Shown here: positions 1 through 7,523 of the stretch, one piece after another | How positions within the stretch are numbered: position 1 is the stretch's first letter | How the letters are laid out: every line of letters starts with the position of its first letter | Origin: Chersky-822 sp035509195 | GTDB lineage: Bacteria; Actinomycetota; Actinomycetes; Streptosporangiales; Streptosporangiaceae | NCBI GenBank assembly: GCA_035509195.1 | Contig: DATJLT010000205.1 | Coordinates: forward strand, 1-24,685 | Length of the DNA stretch: 24,685 bases | Direction: 5' to 3' | The notes under the pieces: model-generated | What the model saw: the letters and a program-made list of their open reading frames with translations, nothing else | Told to the model about the DNA's origin: nothing | The model's database searches: none | Made by a program: the position numbers and the translations under genes

Positions 1-660
1 GTCCTCTCCGGCGGCGCCGCCGTCCTCGCCCGCTACGGAGGCCGGATACAGCCCTGGGACATGGCGTTGGTGCTCTCCTTGGTATCTGGACTGTGGCTGG
101 TCGTCGCGGTGTACTTCCTCGGCGACATCTCCGCGCATTTCAACCCGGCGACGACCCTGGCCTTCGCGCTGCGCCGTGACATGGGCTGGCCCATGGCTGC
201 CGTGTACTGGGTGGTGCAGTTCGCGGCCGCGGCCTGCGGGTCGCTGCTGGCCAGAGGCTTTTTCGGGCCTGCGGGGAATCTCGCTGCGACGTTGCCAAAG
301 CCTGGTCAGTCCTGGCAGGCTGCGGGCTTTGAGGCGATCATCACGTTCGGGCTGGTGCTGATGGTACTCAGCATGGCGAACGGGCCCAAGCTGAACGGTC
401 CTTTCATCCCGCTGGCGGTCGGTGCGTACATCCTCGCCTGGGGGACCATGGGCGGGCCGTTCGACGGTGCTTCGATGAACCCGGCCCGCAGCTTCGGACC
501 CGACGTGGCCATTGGCAACCTGTCGACCTGGTGGGTTTACCTCATCGGCCCGGTCGCCGGCGCCGTCGCCGCCGTGGGCGCGGCCCAGGTGCTGCGCGGT
601 CCTGCCAAGGCGCAAGAGGCCGACGCTGCCGTCGGGGTGCCGCTCGATCGCGGCGAATAA
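1..660 (+). CDS. Aquaporin / MIP-family channel, 5' end outside window
   Basis: Membrane channel of the major intrinsic protein family, for passive water or small neutral solute flow. The frame is open from base 1, so the start and first helix lie upstream; the ATG at base 61 is internal. Both signature half-helices are present: HFNPATT near base 138 and MNPARSFGP near base 475. The Arg after the second NPA is the usual selectivity-filter Arg. Hydrophobic segments before, between and after the NPA motifs fit the MIP fold. The 3' end is intact, with a short charged tail ending in a TAA stop. It converges on the rhomboid gene, 23 bp away, with no clear terminator between them. Whether it is a strict aquaporin or a glyceroporin cannot be settled without the N-terminus. 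The family call is secure. Confidence 0.93.
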   Translation, partial: VLSGGAAVLARYGGRIQPWDMALVLSLVSGLWLVVAVYFLGDISAHFNPATTLAFALRRDMGWPMAAVYWVVQFAAAACGSLLARGFFGPAGNLAATLPKPGQSWQAAGFEAIITFGLVLMVLSMANGPKLNGPFIPLAVGAYILAWGTMGGPFDGASMNPARSFGPDVAIGNLSTWWVYLIGPVAGAVAAVGAAQVLRGPAKAQEADAAVGVPLDRGE

Positions 661-683
661 CCCGCTCAGCCCCGCATCAGGTG

Positions 684-1517
684 CTAGAGGCCCAGGTCGT
701 CTAGCTGTTTATAGAGGTCGGCGCGCGGGTTCGACGGGTCGACGGTGAAGCCCTTGCCGCTCTTGGCTGGCTGGTTGCCTGGCAGCGCGACCGAGCCGCT
801 CGCCTGGGTTGCCCCTGCGGGGGCGGCCTTGCCTGCCTTAACGGTACGCCTCGCCTGCGCGGCTCGCCTGTCCATGAAGAGCCAGCCGGCGAGGACGCCG
901 CCAGCCAGGCCGCCTATGTGCGCCTGGTATCCGATCCCCTGGTGCGGCAGCAAGACAGAGAACTGGTATGCGAAGCACAGGGCCATGACGGCGCCGATCA
1001 GGACATCGATCAGGCGGCGGTCGAAGATGCCGCGGACCATGATGTAGCCGAAGTAGCCGAAGACCACGCCGCTGGCGCCGGCGCCGACCGAGCCAGGGCT
1101 CTCGAAGAACCAGGCCGCCAGGCCGCTGGTCAGCACGACCACGAGTGTGACCAGCGCGAACTTACCAAGGCCGCGGTAGGCGGCGAGGAACCCGAAGATG
1201 AACAGCGGCCCCGAGTTGCCTTCGATGTGGGTCCAGCTGAAGTGGAGGAACGGAGCCGACAAGATGTCGGGCAGCCGTCCGACGTCCCTCGGAAAGATGC
1301 CGTAGTCCTCGATCAGCCTGGGAATCTGCTGATGATCGATGGTGATCGTGCCGACGATGTACTCGCTGATGACCTGGATGATCCAGAGCAAGGCCAAGAT
1401 GCCGACCATGACGAAGAAGGCGCGGCGCGCGTTGTAGACGAGAGTCTGGGCCTCTTCGTCGCTGAGTGTCCAGCCCCCGCGCGCCTTGCGTGGCGCCGGC
1501 GTTCCGCCGCTTGACAC
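684..1517 (-). CDS. Rhomboid-family intramembrane serine protease
   Basis: Six-helix membrane protein of the rhomboid family, which cleaves membrane-anchored substrates within the bilayer. I start it at the GTG at 1517 because AAGGAGG (1524-1530) lies 6 nt upstream; a GTG 16 codons earlier (1565) is in frame but has no comparable site. That gives 277 residues. Helices appear at about 33-51, 94-113, 119-137, 146-163, 170-190 and 199-216. The nucleophile motif is GASG with Ser149 in helix 4. The base is His200 in QAHIGG of helix 6. The HxxxN-type motif in helix 2 ends at Asn101. The C-terminal 60 residues are basic, Ala/Gly/Pro-rich and probably cytoplasmic. The dyad is intact, so activity is plausible; substrates are unknown. 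The family call is strong, the biological role open. Confidence 0.9.
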   Translation of the reverse strand: MSSGGTPAPRKARGGWTLSDEEAQTLVYNARRAFFVMVGILALLWIIQVISEYIVGTITIDHQQIPRLIEDYGIFPRDVGRLPDILSAPFLHFSWTHIEGNSGPLFIFGFLAAYRGLGKFALVTLVVVLTSGLAAWFFESPGSVGAGASGVVFGYFGYIMVRGIFDRRLIDVLIGAVMALCFAYQFSVLLPHQGIGYQAHIGGLAGGVLAGWLFMDRRAAQARRTVKAGKAAPAGATQASGSVALPGNQPAKSGKGFTVDPSNPRADLYKQLDDLGL

Positions 1518-1648
1518 GGGTCGCCTCCTTGTTAGCGATTCGTCCGCACTGGGCTCACTTGACACGCTAGCTCGCCCTGCAAGCGCAGGGTAGTGCCGGC
1601 GTGTCGGGGCGACCTGGCGTCGTAACTGGTGATCACAGGCCCGTAGCC

Positions 1649-1672
1649 GTTACATCACGTAATCGTTACGAT
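1649..1672 (+). promoter_or_regulatory. Possible MtrA-type direct repeat and -10 box before the transglycosylase gene
   Basis: GTTAC occurs at 1649-1653 and 1665-1669. ATCAC at 1654-1658 followed by 6 nt and GTTAC gives a two-half-site direct repeat at 11-bp spacing, close to the known actinobacterial MtrA consensus of two GTnAC-like half-sites six bases apart. An inverted copy, GTAAC, lies at 1622-1626. TACGAT (1667-1672) overlaps the last half-site and could be the -10 box of the transglycosylase gene. MtrA is known to control cell-wall hydrolase genes in actinobacteria, which suits the downstream gene, but the first half-site is imperfect. The site is an inference. Confidence 0.35.
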
Positions 1673-1719
1673 ACTGATCGCCAATCTGTGATCTGCGCGA
1701 CACAAATTCCTTGCCCCTC

Positions 1720-1857
1720 GGCACAACTTTTTCATCGGAAACGCTTGGTAGCCCCCCTCACTTCTGGCAACGTGGTGCGGCAGCGGAGTTGGCTCCTTGT
1801 TTCGGTCGTTGTGCCCCGGTAAGTACGGGCCGCTACTGATGGTAGCCAGCTCCTTAC
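1720..1857 (+). promoter_or_regulatory. Structured leader of the transglycosylase gene, unknown class
   Basis: The region between the possible promoter and the transglycosylase start is about 280 nt and folds readily. A perfect 8-bp pair GGCACAAC / GTTGTGCC (1720-1727 with 1808-1815) encloses a small hairpin GGAG-TTGG-CTCC (1785-1796). It is followed by a nested hairpin: GTAAG / CTTAC (1819-1823 with 1853-1857) around GCTAC / GTAGC (1832-1836 with 1842-1846). Long leaders on wall-hydrolase genes in actinobacteria are often cyclic di-AMP riboswitches, but the conserved blocks of that class are not visible here. The rest of 1518-1949 shows no gene on either strand. Confidence 0.4.
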
Positions 1858-1949
1858 GTGAATCGCTTTACAGTATCGCTGCCTTACCCGCAGCGGTCTT
1901 GGCTCGCTGAGCGGCTTGCTCCTCGAGCTTGGCCGACGGAAGGACGGCA

Positions 1950-2615
1950 TTGTCACAGCATCGAAGGCGGTTGGTCAGCAAGCGCAGGACCCGCAGGAAC
2001 GTCCGCGCCTTCTTGCTCACTACTGTTGTCGCCGCTGTCGCTATCGCTGTTGGCGCGAAGCTCATGATCGGTCCTGGCTCGGCGCCGTCCGCCGATCCGC
2101 TGGCGCTGTCAGTGAGCGGGCTCGCACGTAGTCACCAGGCAGCAGAACTGGTGCAGCAGCGCCAGCACATCATCTTGATGACCGCCGCCACCAAGAGCTT
2201 CAAGGTGGTCGGCGCACCGAAGGTCGCCACCGTTCCGCCGCCCGTTCAGCCGGCTACGTCAAGCTCAGGCGGGTCGAGTGGCGGCGCGCCTATCGTGCCG
2301 ACGGCGCCGCCCGATCCAGGCACGGCGCAGTCCATTGCCTACAAGATGCTCCCGTCGTTCGGGTTCAGCACAGATCAGTTCGGCTGCCTGAACAACATCT
2401 GGACCAGGGAGAGCGGCTGGCGCTACAACGCGGAAAACGCAAGCGGTGCCTACGGAATCCCGCAGGCACTGCCGGGATCGAAGATGGCAAGCGCCGGAGC
2501 GGACTGGATGACCGACCCGACGACCCAGATCAAGTGGGGCCTCGGGTACATCAAGTCGGTCTACGGCACGCCGTGCAACGCGTGGGCTTTCTGGGAAGAC
2601 CATAGCTGGTACTAG
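1950..2615 (+). CDS. Secreted lytic-transglycosylase-like protein (SLT-type domain)
   Basis: Probable peptidoglycan-cleaving enzyme of the actinobacterial SLT type, 221 residues. I prefer the TTG at 1950 because GGAAGGA (1938-1944) lies 5 nt upstream; an in-frame TTG at 1929 lacks a site. Residues 1-18 are strongly basic (MSQHRRRLVSKRRTRR), then a hydrophobic segment at about 20-37 acts as signal peptide or membrane anchor. A Gln/Ser/Pro-rich linker follows to about residue 115. The C-terminal domain has the family signature: WTRESGW with the catalytic Glu, then GAYGIPQALPGSKM, then the WGLGYIKSVYG stretch, ending at a Trp-Tyr. Two cysteines (in FGCLNN and TPCNAW) probably form a disulfide. 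The gene is monocistronic and ends at a strong terminator. The family is recognised with confidence; cleavage activity is inferred. Confidence 0.88.
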   Translation: MSQHRRRLVSKRRTRRNVRAFLLTTVVAAVAIAVGAKLMIGPGSAPSADPLALSVSGLARSHQAAELVQQRQHIILMTAATKSFKVVGAPKVATVPPPVQPATSSSGGSSGGAPIVPTAPPDPGTAQSIAYKMLPSFGFSTDQFGCLNNIWTRESGWRYNAENASGAYGIPQALPGSKMASAGADWMTDPTTQIKWGLGYIKSVYGTPCNAWAFWEDHSWY

Positions 2616-2620
2616 CTGGT

Positions 2621-2667
2621 CAAATGGGAAGATCGGGGCGTCAGGACGCACCCGATCTTCCCATTTG
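2621..2667. terminator. Bidirectional intrinsic-type terminator hairpin
   Basis: A perfect 17-bp inverted repeat, CAAATGGGAAGATCGGG at 2621-2637 and its complement at 2651-2667, with a 13-nt loop that can add four more pairs. It starts 5 bp after the transglycosylase stop and ends 17 bp before the kinase stop, so it sits exactly between two convergent genes. The outer CAAAT/ATTTG supplies a short A/T end on both strands. Confidence 0.85.
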
Positions 2668-2684
2668 CCGCCTTGGACGAGCGG

Positions 2685-4844
2685 CTAGCCCGGCAGGGGC
2701 TGGAACGAGTTCATCGCCACGTGCAGCACTCCTCTGGCCCACTTGACCCGGTTCTGCGGCGCGGACATCAGCAGGATGTACTCTTGCGGCCCGTCCACGG
2801 TCTGGGCGCGGAACAGCAAGGCGGTCACGTCGGTCGGTTTGGCCGCCTTCGGCGGCTGCCACTGGAAGGTCCACCTGGCGGCCGGCCACCCGTCGAACTT
2901 CGTGGCAATGATCCCGAGCCGTTCATAACCCGGGTACCTGCCCGTTGCGAGCGCGGCCGCTTGCAGGCGCCTGGCCTTCTTGACCGGCGAGATGTTCCAC
3001 GAAGCCAGGTTGACCCCGAGCTTGGCGGCACCGGAAATGGGCTTGATGACGGTGTTCACGGCCGGCTTCATCTGCCAGGTCGCAGGGGCACCGAGCTCGA
3101 ACCCCGCGATAGTGCCCACGCTTTCCGCGCTCACGCTGAACCAGGTGTACCCGGCGGGCAGTGAGCTCTGCGTCGAACTAGGGCTGCTCGGGCTCGGGCT
3201 CGGGCTCGCGGTTCCTGACGGGCTAGAAGACGACGTCGGCGAGCTTCCTGGCGTCGACTTGCCTTTTGTCGAGGGCTTCGGCGACGACGACTTGCCCGTC
3301 TTGTGCTTGCCCGTCTTGTGCTTGCCGTTCCCTTGCGACTGGCCGGGGCTCGGCTGTGACGATGAGCCGCTCGTGCCCGACGATCCTGCCGGGGAGCTTG
3401 CTTGCTGGCCCTGATCGCCTTTCCGTCCCCCGCCCTTGCCGACGTGAGCCGCGGCGATCGTCGTCTGGGTTCCTGAGCCTCCGCCGAGCCGGTAGAGCGG
3501 CAGGCCCAAGGGCGGCAGCACAAGGAAGATGACGCCGGCGGCGACCGCGAGGGCAGCCAGCGGCGCCAGGACCGGCAGGCCGCGCCTGGACCTGAGGAAC
3601 CGGACGAGGCCGCTCTGATGCCTGGCCTGGCCGCCGCCTGTGGCCGGGTCCTCGCCCATGGAACGCCCGCTGTCGCTGTCGCTCGGGGCGGGCAGCCCGT
3701 CGGGCGGCGGCGGAGGCATCCTGAGATCGGCGAAATTGGGCGTGGCCATGAGGTCGGGCACTACGCCGCCTGGCATGGCCGGGTGCGGGCTCTGCTCGAA
3801 GTCAGTTACCCCGGCAGGCCCTGTGACGGCACCTCCGGTCGCGGTGGCGGCCGGAATCGGCCCCGGATCGTCAGGCACCGCGACGACCTGAGTAGCGGTC
3901 GTCGCCTCACTCGGCCCGGCCGAGCTCGCCGCACCCGAGGCAGGCGGCTCGCCGGCGGCCTGATCGGCGATCGGAAGCACGGCCGCTGCGAATCCGGCTC
4001 TTTCCGGAGTCCGCGCTGCCCGCCAGGCCTGCCTGAGCAGCCTGGCCGTCGTGGCCGCGTCCGGCCGTTCGGCTGGGTCGACCCTGAGCAGGGCGTCGAT
4101 GACCGTTCCCAGTGGTCCAGCCGACGGCGCACGCGGAGCGGGCTCCGTGGCGATGCTGGCGATGATCGCCGCTGAGCCGCCTGCGCGGTCGAACGGTCCG
4201 CGTCCCTCGACGGCGGCGTACAGCGTGGCGCCCAGCGACCACAGGTCGGACGCCGGTGTCGCCTTGGCTCCCCGCACTCGCTCAGGAGGCGAGAAACCTG
4301 GCGTGCCGACCACCATGCCCGCCTGGGTCATCCCCGGATCACCCTGGATCTGGGCGATGCCGAAATCGGTGAGTACTGCCTTGCCGTCAGGACTGATAAG
4401 TACGTTGCTCGGCTTGACGTCCCTGTGCAGCACGCCGGCCTTGTGCGCTGTGGTCAGCGCGTCGAGCAGGCCGAGTCCGAGCTGCGCGGCCCGCGCGGGC
4501 GGCAGCGGTCCGTCTTCGGCGATCACCTGGTCAAGCGGCCGCGCGCGAACGTACTCCATCACGATCCACGGCGAGCCGCCCTCCTCGACCACGTCGAAGA
4601 CGGTCACCACAGCCGGATGCGACAGGCGGGCTGCGCTCCTTGCCTCACGCAGCGTGCGCTGGTAACTGGCCTGCGCCTCGGTCGCGGACGTGAGAGGCGA
4701 AAGGACGATCTGCTTGATCGCGACTTCACGGTCAAGCAGTTCGTCGCGGCCGCGCCACACGATCCCCATAGCTCCCCGACCGATCTGATCGACCAGCCGG
4801 TAGCGTCCGGCCACGAGGTGGCCAGGACCCAACGCAGAGTGCAT
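2685..4844 (-). CDS. Transmembrane Ser/Thr protein kinase with novel extracellular domain
   Basis: Hanks-type (PknB-like) kinase, 719 residues from the ATG at 4844. There is no Shine-Dalgarno, but TACATT lies exactly 7 nt upstream, so a leaderless start is favoured over the TTG at 4853. Kinase domain at about 15-275: glycine loop GRGAMG, Lys44 in VAIK, HRDVKPSN at 140-147, DFG at 160-162, and GTPGFSPPE for the activation/P+1 segment. A Pro/Ala-rich juxtamembrane linker follows. One membrane helix lies at about 423-446, then a Ser/Pro/Lys linker containing a doubled KHKTG motif. The outer domain covers about 560-719. No PASTA repeats are present, so this is not PknB itself; the outer domain begins with GYTWFSVSAES and resembles no sensor I recognise. 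All catalytic residues are intact. Fumarase lies 57 bp upstream on the same strand, but each gene seems to have its own promoter. Confidence 0.92.
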   Translation of the reverse strand: MHSALGPGHLVAGRYRLVDQIGRGAMGIVWRGRDELLDREVAIKQIVLSPLTSATEAQASYQRTLREARSAARLSHPAVVTVFDVVEEGGSPWIVMEYVRARPLDQVIAEDGPLPPARAAQLGLGLLDALTTAHKAGVLHRDVKPSNVLISPDGKAVLTDFGIAQIQGDPGMTQAGMVVGTPGFSPPERVRGAKATPASDLWSLGATLYAAVEGRGPFDRAGGSAAIIASIATEPAPRAPSAGPLGTVIDALLRVDPAERPDAATTARLLRQAWRAARTPERAGFAAAVLPIADQAAGEPPASGAASSAGPSEATTATQVVAVPDDPGPIPAATATGGAVTGPAGVTDFEQSPHPAMPGGVVPDLMATPNFADLRMPPPPPDGLPAPSDSDSGRSMGEDPATGGGQARHQSGLVRFLRSRRGLPVLAPLAALAVAAGVIFLVLPPLGLPLYRLGGGSGTQTTIAAAHVGKGGGRKGDQGQQASSPAGSSGTSGSSSQPSPGQSQGNGKHKTGKHKTGKSSSPKPSTKGKSTPGSSPTSSSSPSGTASPSPSPSSPSSTQSSLPAGYTWFSVSAESVGTIAGFELGAPATWQMKPAVNTVIKPISGAAKLGVNLASWNISPVKKARRLQAAALATGRYPGYERLGIIATKFDGWPAARWTFQWQPPKAAKPTDVTALLFRAQTVDGPQEYILLMSAPQNRVKWARGVLHVAMNSFQPLPG

Positions 4845-4857
4845 GGAGGGCAATGTA
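4845..4857 (-). promoter_or_regulatory. -10 box for leaderless kinase transcript
   Basis: On the minus strand TACATT (4857-4852) is followed by 7 nt and the ATG of the kinase gene at 4844. No Shine-Dalgarno is present and no convincing -35 hexamer is visible. Confidence 0.5.
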
Positions 4858-4872
4858 GCGGCAGGCGCTGAT

Positions 4873-4900
4873 AGATTTCTGAGAGCTTGGTGGGAAATCT
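4873..4900 (-). terminator. Weak hairpin after the fumarase stop
   Basis: AGATTTC (4873-4879) pairs with GAAATCT (4894-4900) across a 14-nt loop, one base after the fumarase stop codon. It is A/T-rich and short, with no following U-run, so it may be a weak terminator or attenuator between fumarase and the kinase. Confidence 0.35.
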
Positions 4901-4901
4901 G

Positions 4902-6560
4902 TTACAGCCCGCGCCTGGTGTCAATGGTCAGCAACGGTGATTTGGGCGCTGTGACATCGGCGAAGAAGTCATTGCCTTTGTCATCCACGATGATGAACGC
5001 CGGGAAATCCCGCACCTCGATCTTCCAGACCGCTTCCATGCCGAGTTCCGGGTACTCGATCACCTCGACCTTGGTGATGCACTCCTTGGCCAGCCTGGCG
5101 GCCGCGCCGCCGATCGAGCCCAGGTAAAAGCCGCCGTGCTGCTGGCAGGCGGCGGTGACCGCCGCCGACCTGTTTCCCTTCGCCAGCATCACCAGCGATC
5201 CGCCAGCCGCCTGAAACTGCTCGACATAGCTGTCCATCCGCCCGGCCGTCGTCGGCCCGAAAGAACCTGACGCGTACCCCTCAGGCGTCTTCGCTGGGCC
5301 CGCGTAGTACACGGCATGGTCGCGCAGGTAGCCGGGCATCGGCTCGCCTGCCGCGAGCCGCTCGGCGATCTTGGCGTGCGCGATGTCGCGGGCCACGACC
5401 AGCGGTCCGGTCAGGGACAGCCTCGTCTTGATCGGGTACCTCGACAGTTCGGCCCTGACCTCGCTCATCGGCCTTGACAAGTCGATCCTCACCACATCGC
5501 CGTCGAGGTCGCTGTCCTGCGTGTCAGGCAGGTACTTAGCCGGGTCGGTTTCCAGTTGCTCGAGGAAGACTCCTTCTGCGGTGATCTTCCCGAGCGCCTG
5601 GCGGTCGGCCGAGCAGGACACGGCGATCGCGACCGGGCACGACGCGCCGTGCCTTGGCAGCCGGATCACGCGCACATCATGGCAGAAGTACTTGCCGCCG
5701 AACTGGGCACCGATGCCTGCCCGCCTGGTGATCTCCAGCACTGCCTGCTCGAGTTCCCTGTCGCGGAACCCGTGTGCGTCGAGTGAGCCTTCGGCGGGCA
5801 GCGTGTCGAGATATTTGGCCGAAGCGTATTTAGCCGTTTTGAGCGCGTACTCCGCGCTGGTGCCGCCGACCACGATCGCGAGATGGTAAGGCGGGCACGC
5901 GGCCGTCCCGAGCGAGCGCAGCTTCTCCTCGAGAAACGCTGCCATCCGCTCAGGGTTAAGCACCGCCTTCGTCTCCTGATACAGGTAAGACTTGTTGGCT
6001 GACCCGCCGCCCTTGGCCATGAACAGGAACTTGTACGCGCCGCCTGCCGTCGCGTACAACTCGATCTGGGCAGGCAAGTTGGTGCCGGTGTTGCGCTCGT
6101 CCCACATGGTCAGCGGCGCGAGCTGGGAGTACCGCAGGTTCAGCTTGGTGTAGGCGTCAAACACGCCACGGGCGATGTGCTCCTCATCGCGGCCGTCGGT
6201 CAGCACGTCCTGACCGCGCTTGCCCATGACGATCGCGGTACCGGTGTCCTGGCACATCGGCAGGACACCGCCCGCAGCGATGCATGCGTTCTTCAGCAAG
6301 TCACTGGCGACGAACCGGTCATTAGAAGAGCTTTCCTTATCTTCCAAAATGCTTCTCAACTGCCGCAAGTGCGCTGGGCGCAGCAGGTGGGCGATGTCGT
6401 GCATGGCTTCTGCCGTCAGCAAGGTGAGCGCCGCCGGGTCCACCTCGAGGAAGTCGCGCCCGAGCGCTTGTTTCCTGCTCACTCCCGCGTCGCTCACCAG
6501 GCGGTACTCGGTGGTGTCAGGGCCGAGGGGCAGCAGGTCTGAGTAGCTGAAGTCGGGCAT
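4902..6560 (-). CDS. Fumarate hydratase, class I (iron-sulfur)
   Basis: Catalyses fumarate + water to malate in the TCA cycle, using an oxygen-sensitive [4Fe-4S] cluster. 552 residues, the normal length for the single-chain (FumA/FumB-like) form. Likely cluster ligands are Cys103 (PMCQDTGTA), Cys222 (TAACPPYHLAIVVGG) and Cys316 (SCSADRQ), with spacing matching the family. The C-terminal beta domain has GPTTAGRMDSYV and the LAKGNRS Lys motif. The ATG at 6560 is preceded by TACCAT and 6 nt with no Shine-Dalgarno, so a leaderless message is likely. It is divergent from a deacetylase gene 20 bp away. Some actinobacteria carry a class II (FumC) enzyme near glpX instead; here the gene near glpX is class I. 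Identification is secure. Confidence 0.97.
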   Translation of the reverse strand: MPDFSYSDLLPLGPDTTEYRLVSDAGVSRKQALGRDFLEVDPAALTLLTAEAMHDIAHLLRPAHLRQLRSILEDKESSSNDRFVASDLLKNACIAAGGVLPMCQDTGTAIVMGKRGQDVLTDGRDEEHIARGVFDAYTKLNLRYSQLAPLTMWDERNTGTNLPAQIELYATAGGAYKFLFMAKGGGSANKSYLYQETKAVLNPERMAAFLEEKLRSLGTAACPPYHLAIVVGGTSAEYALKTAKYASAKYLDTLPAEGSLDAHGFRDRELEQAVLEITRRAGIGAQFGGKYFCHDVRVIRLPRHGASCPVAIAVSCSADRQALGKITAEGVFLEQLETDPAKYLPDTQDSDLDGDVVRIDLSRPMSEVRAELSRYPIKTRLSLTGPLVVARDIAHAKIAERLAAGEPMPGYLRDHAVYYAGPAKTPEGYASGSFGPTTAGRMDSYVEQFQAAGGSLVMLAKGNRSAAVTAACQQHGGFYLGSIGGAAARLAKECITKVEVIEYPELGMEAVWKIEVRDFPAFIIVDDKGNDFFADVTAPKSPLLTIDTRRGL

Positions 6561-6580
6561 GGCTGTATGGTATTGCCTCT
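6561..6580. promoter_or_regulatory. 20-bp divergent promoter with superimposed -10 boxes
   Basis: Only 20 bp separate the two start codons. TATGGTA at 6566-6572 reads as TATGGT on the plus strand (9 nt before the deacetylase ATG) and TACCAT on the minus strand (6 nt before the fumarase ATG). Both fit the TANNNT pattern. Any -35 contacts would lie inside the opposite coding region. Confidence 0.5.
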
Positions 6581-7393
6581 ATGGCGACAGCAGACTTCGC
6601 TGGCTGGCCTGACGGGGCAGACGTGGCCGTCGCGCTCACGTTCGACGTCGATGGTGAGGCGCCCTGGCTAGGCGAGGGCAAGGAGTACGAGCGGCGGCTG
6701 AGCATGCGGTCGATGGGCAGCTTCGGACCCGAGCGCGGCCTGTTCCGGGTGCTGAAGCTGCTGAGCGACTTCGGCGTCCCCGCGACGTTCTACGTGCCGG
6801 GGCATACGGCAGACAACTATCCCTCGGTTCTGCCGGCGATCCTCGAGGCGGGACACGAGGTCGGTCACCACGGGTACCTGCACCTGGGGACCGACGAGCT
6901 GAGCGCGGACGCGCAGCGGGCCGAGATTGAGCAGGGCCTGGCGGCGCTGGCGAAGTACGACGTGACGCCGGCCGGGTACCGGTCGCCTGGCTGGGAACTC
7001 TCGCCTGAGACGCTCGGGATGCTGGGGGATTACGGGTTCGCTTACGACTCGAGCCTGATGGCAGATGATCGCCCTTACTGGGTTCGCAGCGGTGAGCAGT
7101 CGCTTCTCGAACTGCCTGGGCACTGGAGCATCTGCGACTGGCCGTACTTCGGGTGGACCCCGTATCACGGAGGCCTGCTGGCCGACCCCGCCGGAGTCGA
7201 GCAGATCTGGATCGACGAGTATGAGTCGGCCCGTGACGATGGCCGTGCCATCACTTACACGATGCATCCTGAGGCGATCGGGCGCGGCTACCTGACCAGG
7301 ATGCTTGAGCGAGTCGTCAGCGAGATGCTCGATCGCGGCAAGCCATGGTTCGCCACCCACTCCCAGATTGCCGCGCTGGCCCTGACCGGCTGA
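6581..7393 (+). CDS. Polysaccharide deacetylase family protein (NodB fold)
   Basis: 270-residue cytoplasmic-looking enzyme of carbohydrate esterase 4 type; no signal peptide is visible. Motif 1 is TFDVD (Asp22, Asp24). Motif 2 is the zinc-binding HHGYLH (His97, His101). Motif 3 is GYRSPGWE with Arg134, and a C-terminal MHPEAIGR supplies the late His motif. The N-terminus WPDGADVAVALTFDVDGE and the overall length resemble the PuuE/allantoinase-like and peptidoglycan-deacetylase-like intracellular subgroup rather than secreted chitin deacetylases, so the substrate could be a small amide. The ATG at 6581 has no Shine-Dalgarno; the overlapping divergent promoter explains this. An 8-bp tandem repeat CTGACCGG x3 (7382-7405) covers the stop codon. 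The fold is certain, the substrate unknown. Confidence 0.9.
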   Translation: MATADFAGWPDGADVAVALTFDVDGEAPWLGEGKEYERRLSMRSMGSFGPERGLFRVLKLLSDFGVPATFYVPGHTADNYPSVLPAILEAGHEVGHHGYLHLGTDELSADAQRAEIEQGLAALAKYDVTPAGYRSPGWELSPETLGMLGDYGFAYDSSLMADDRPYWVRSGEQSLLELPGHWSICDWPYFGWTPYHGGLLADPAGVEQIWIDEYESARDDGRAITYTMHPEAIGRGYLTRMLERVVSEMLDRGKPWFATHSQIAALALTG

Positions 7394-7405
7394 CCGGCTG
7401 ACCGG
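7382..7405. repeat. 8-bp tandem repeat, three copies
   Basis: CTGACCGG is repeated three times without interruption across the last codons and stop of the deacetylase gene. Because 8 is not a multiple of 3, copy-number change would alter the C-terminus. Confidence 0.8.
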
Positions 7406-7523
7406 CCCTGGGCGGGGCGGCGGGGCCGCGCAACGGACGCCGGCGTGTCGTGCATGCGATTGTCAGGGAGGGGTAAGTGGCTGGGAAATAGCTTGCCGCC
7501 CGGGCTGACGATAGGGGAGTGGA

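Noticed and set aside
1700..1930. Cyclic di-AMP (ydaO-type) riboswitch before the transglycosylase gene
   Set aside because: Position and gene type fit, but the conserved blocks of the class (the GGGGUGAAUC-like and ACAGCUAACC-like segments) are not present.
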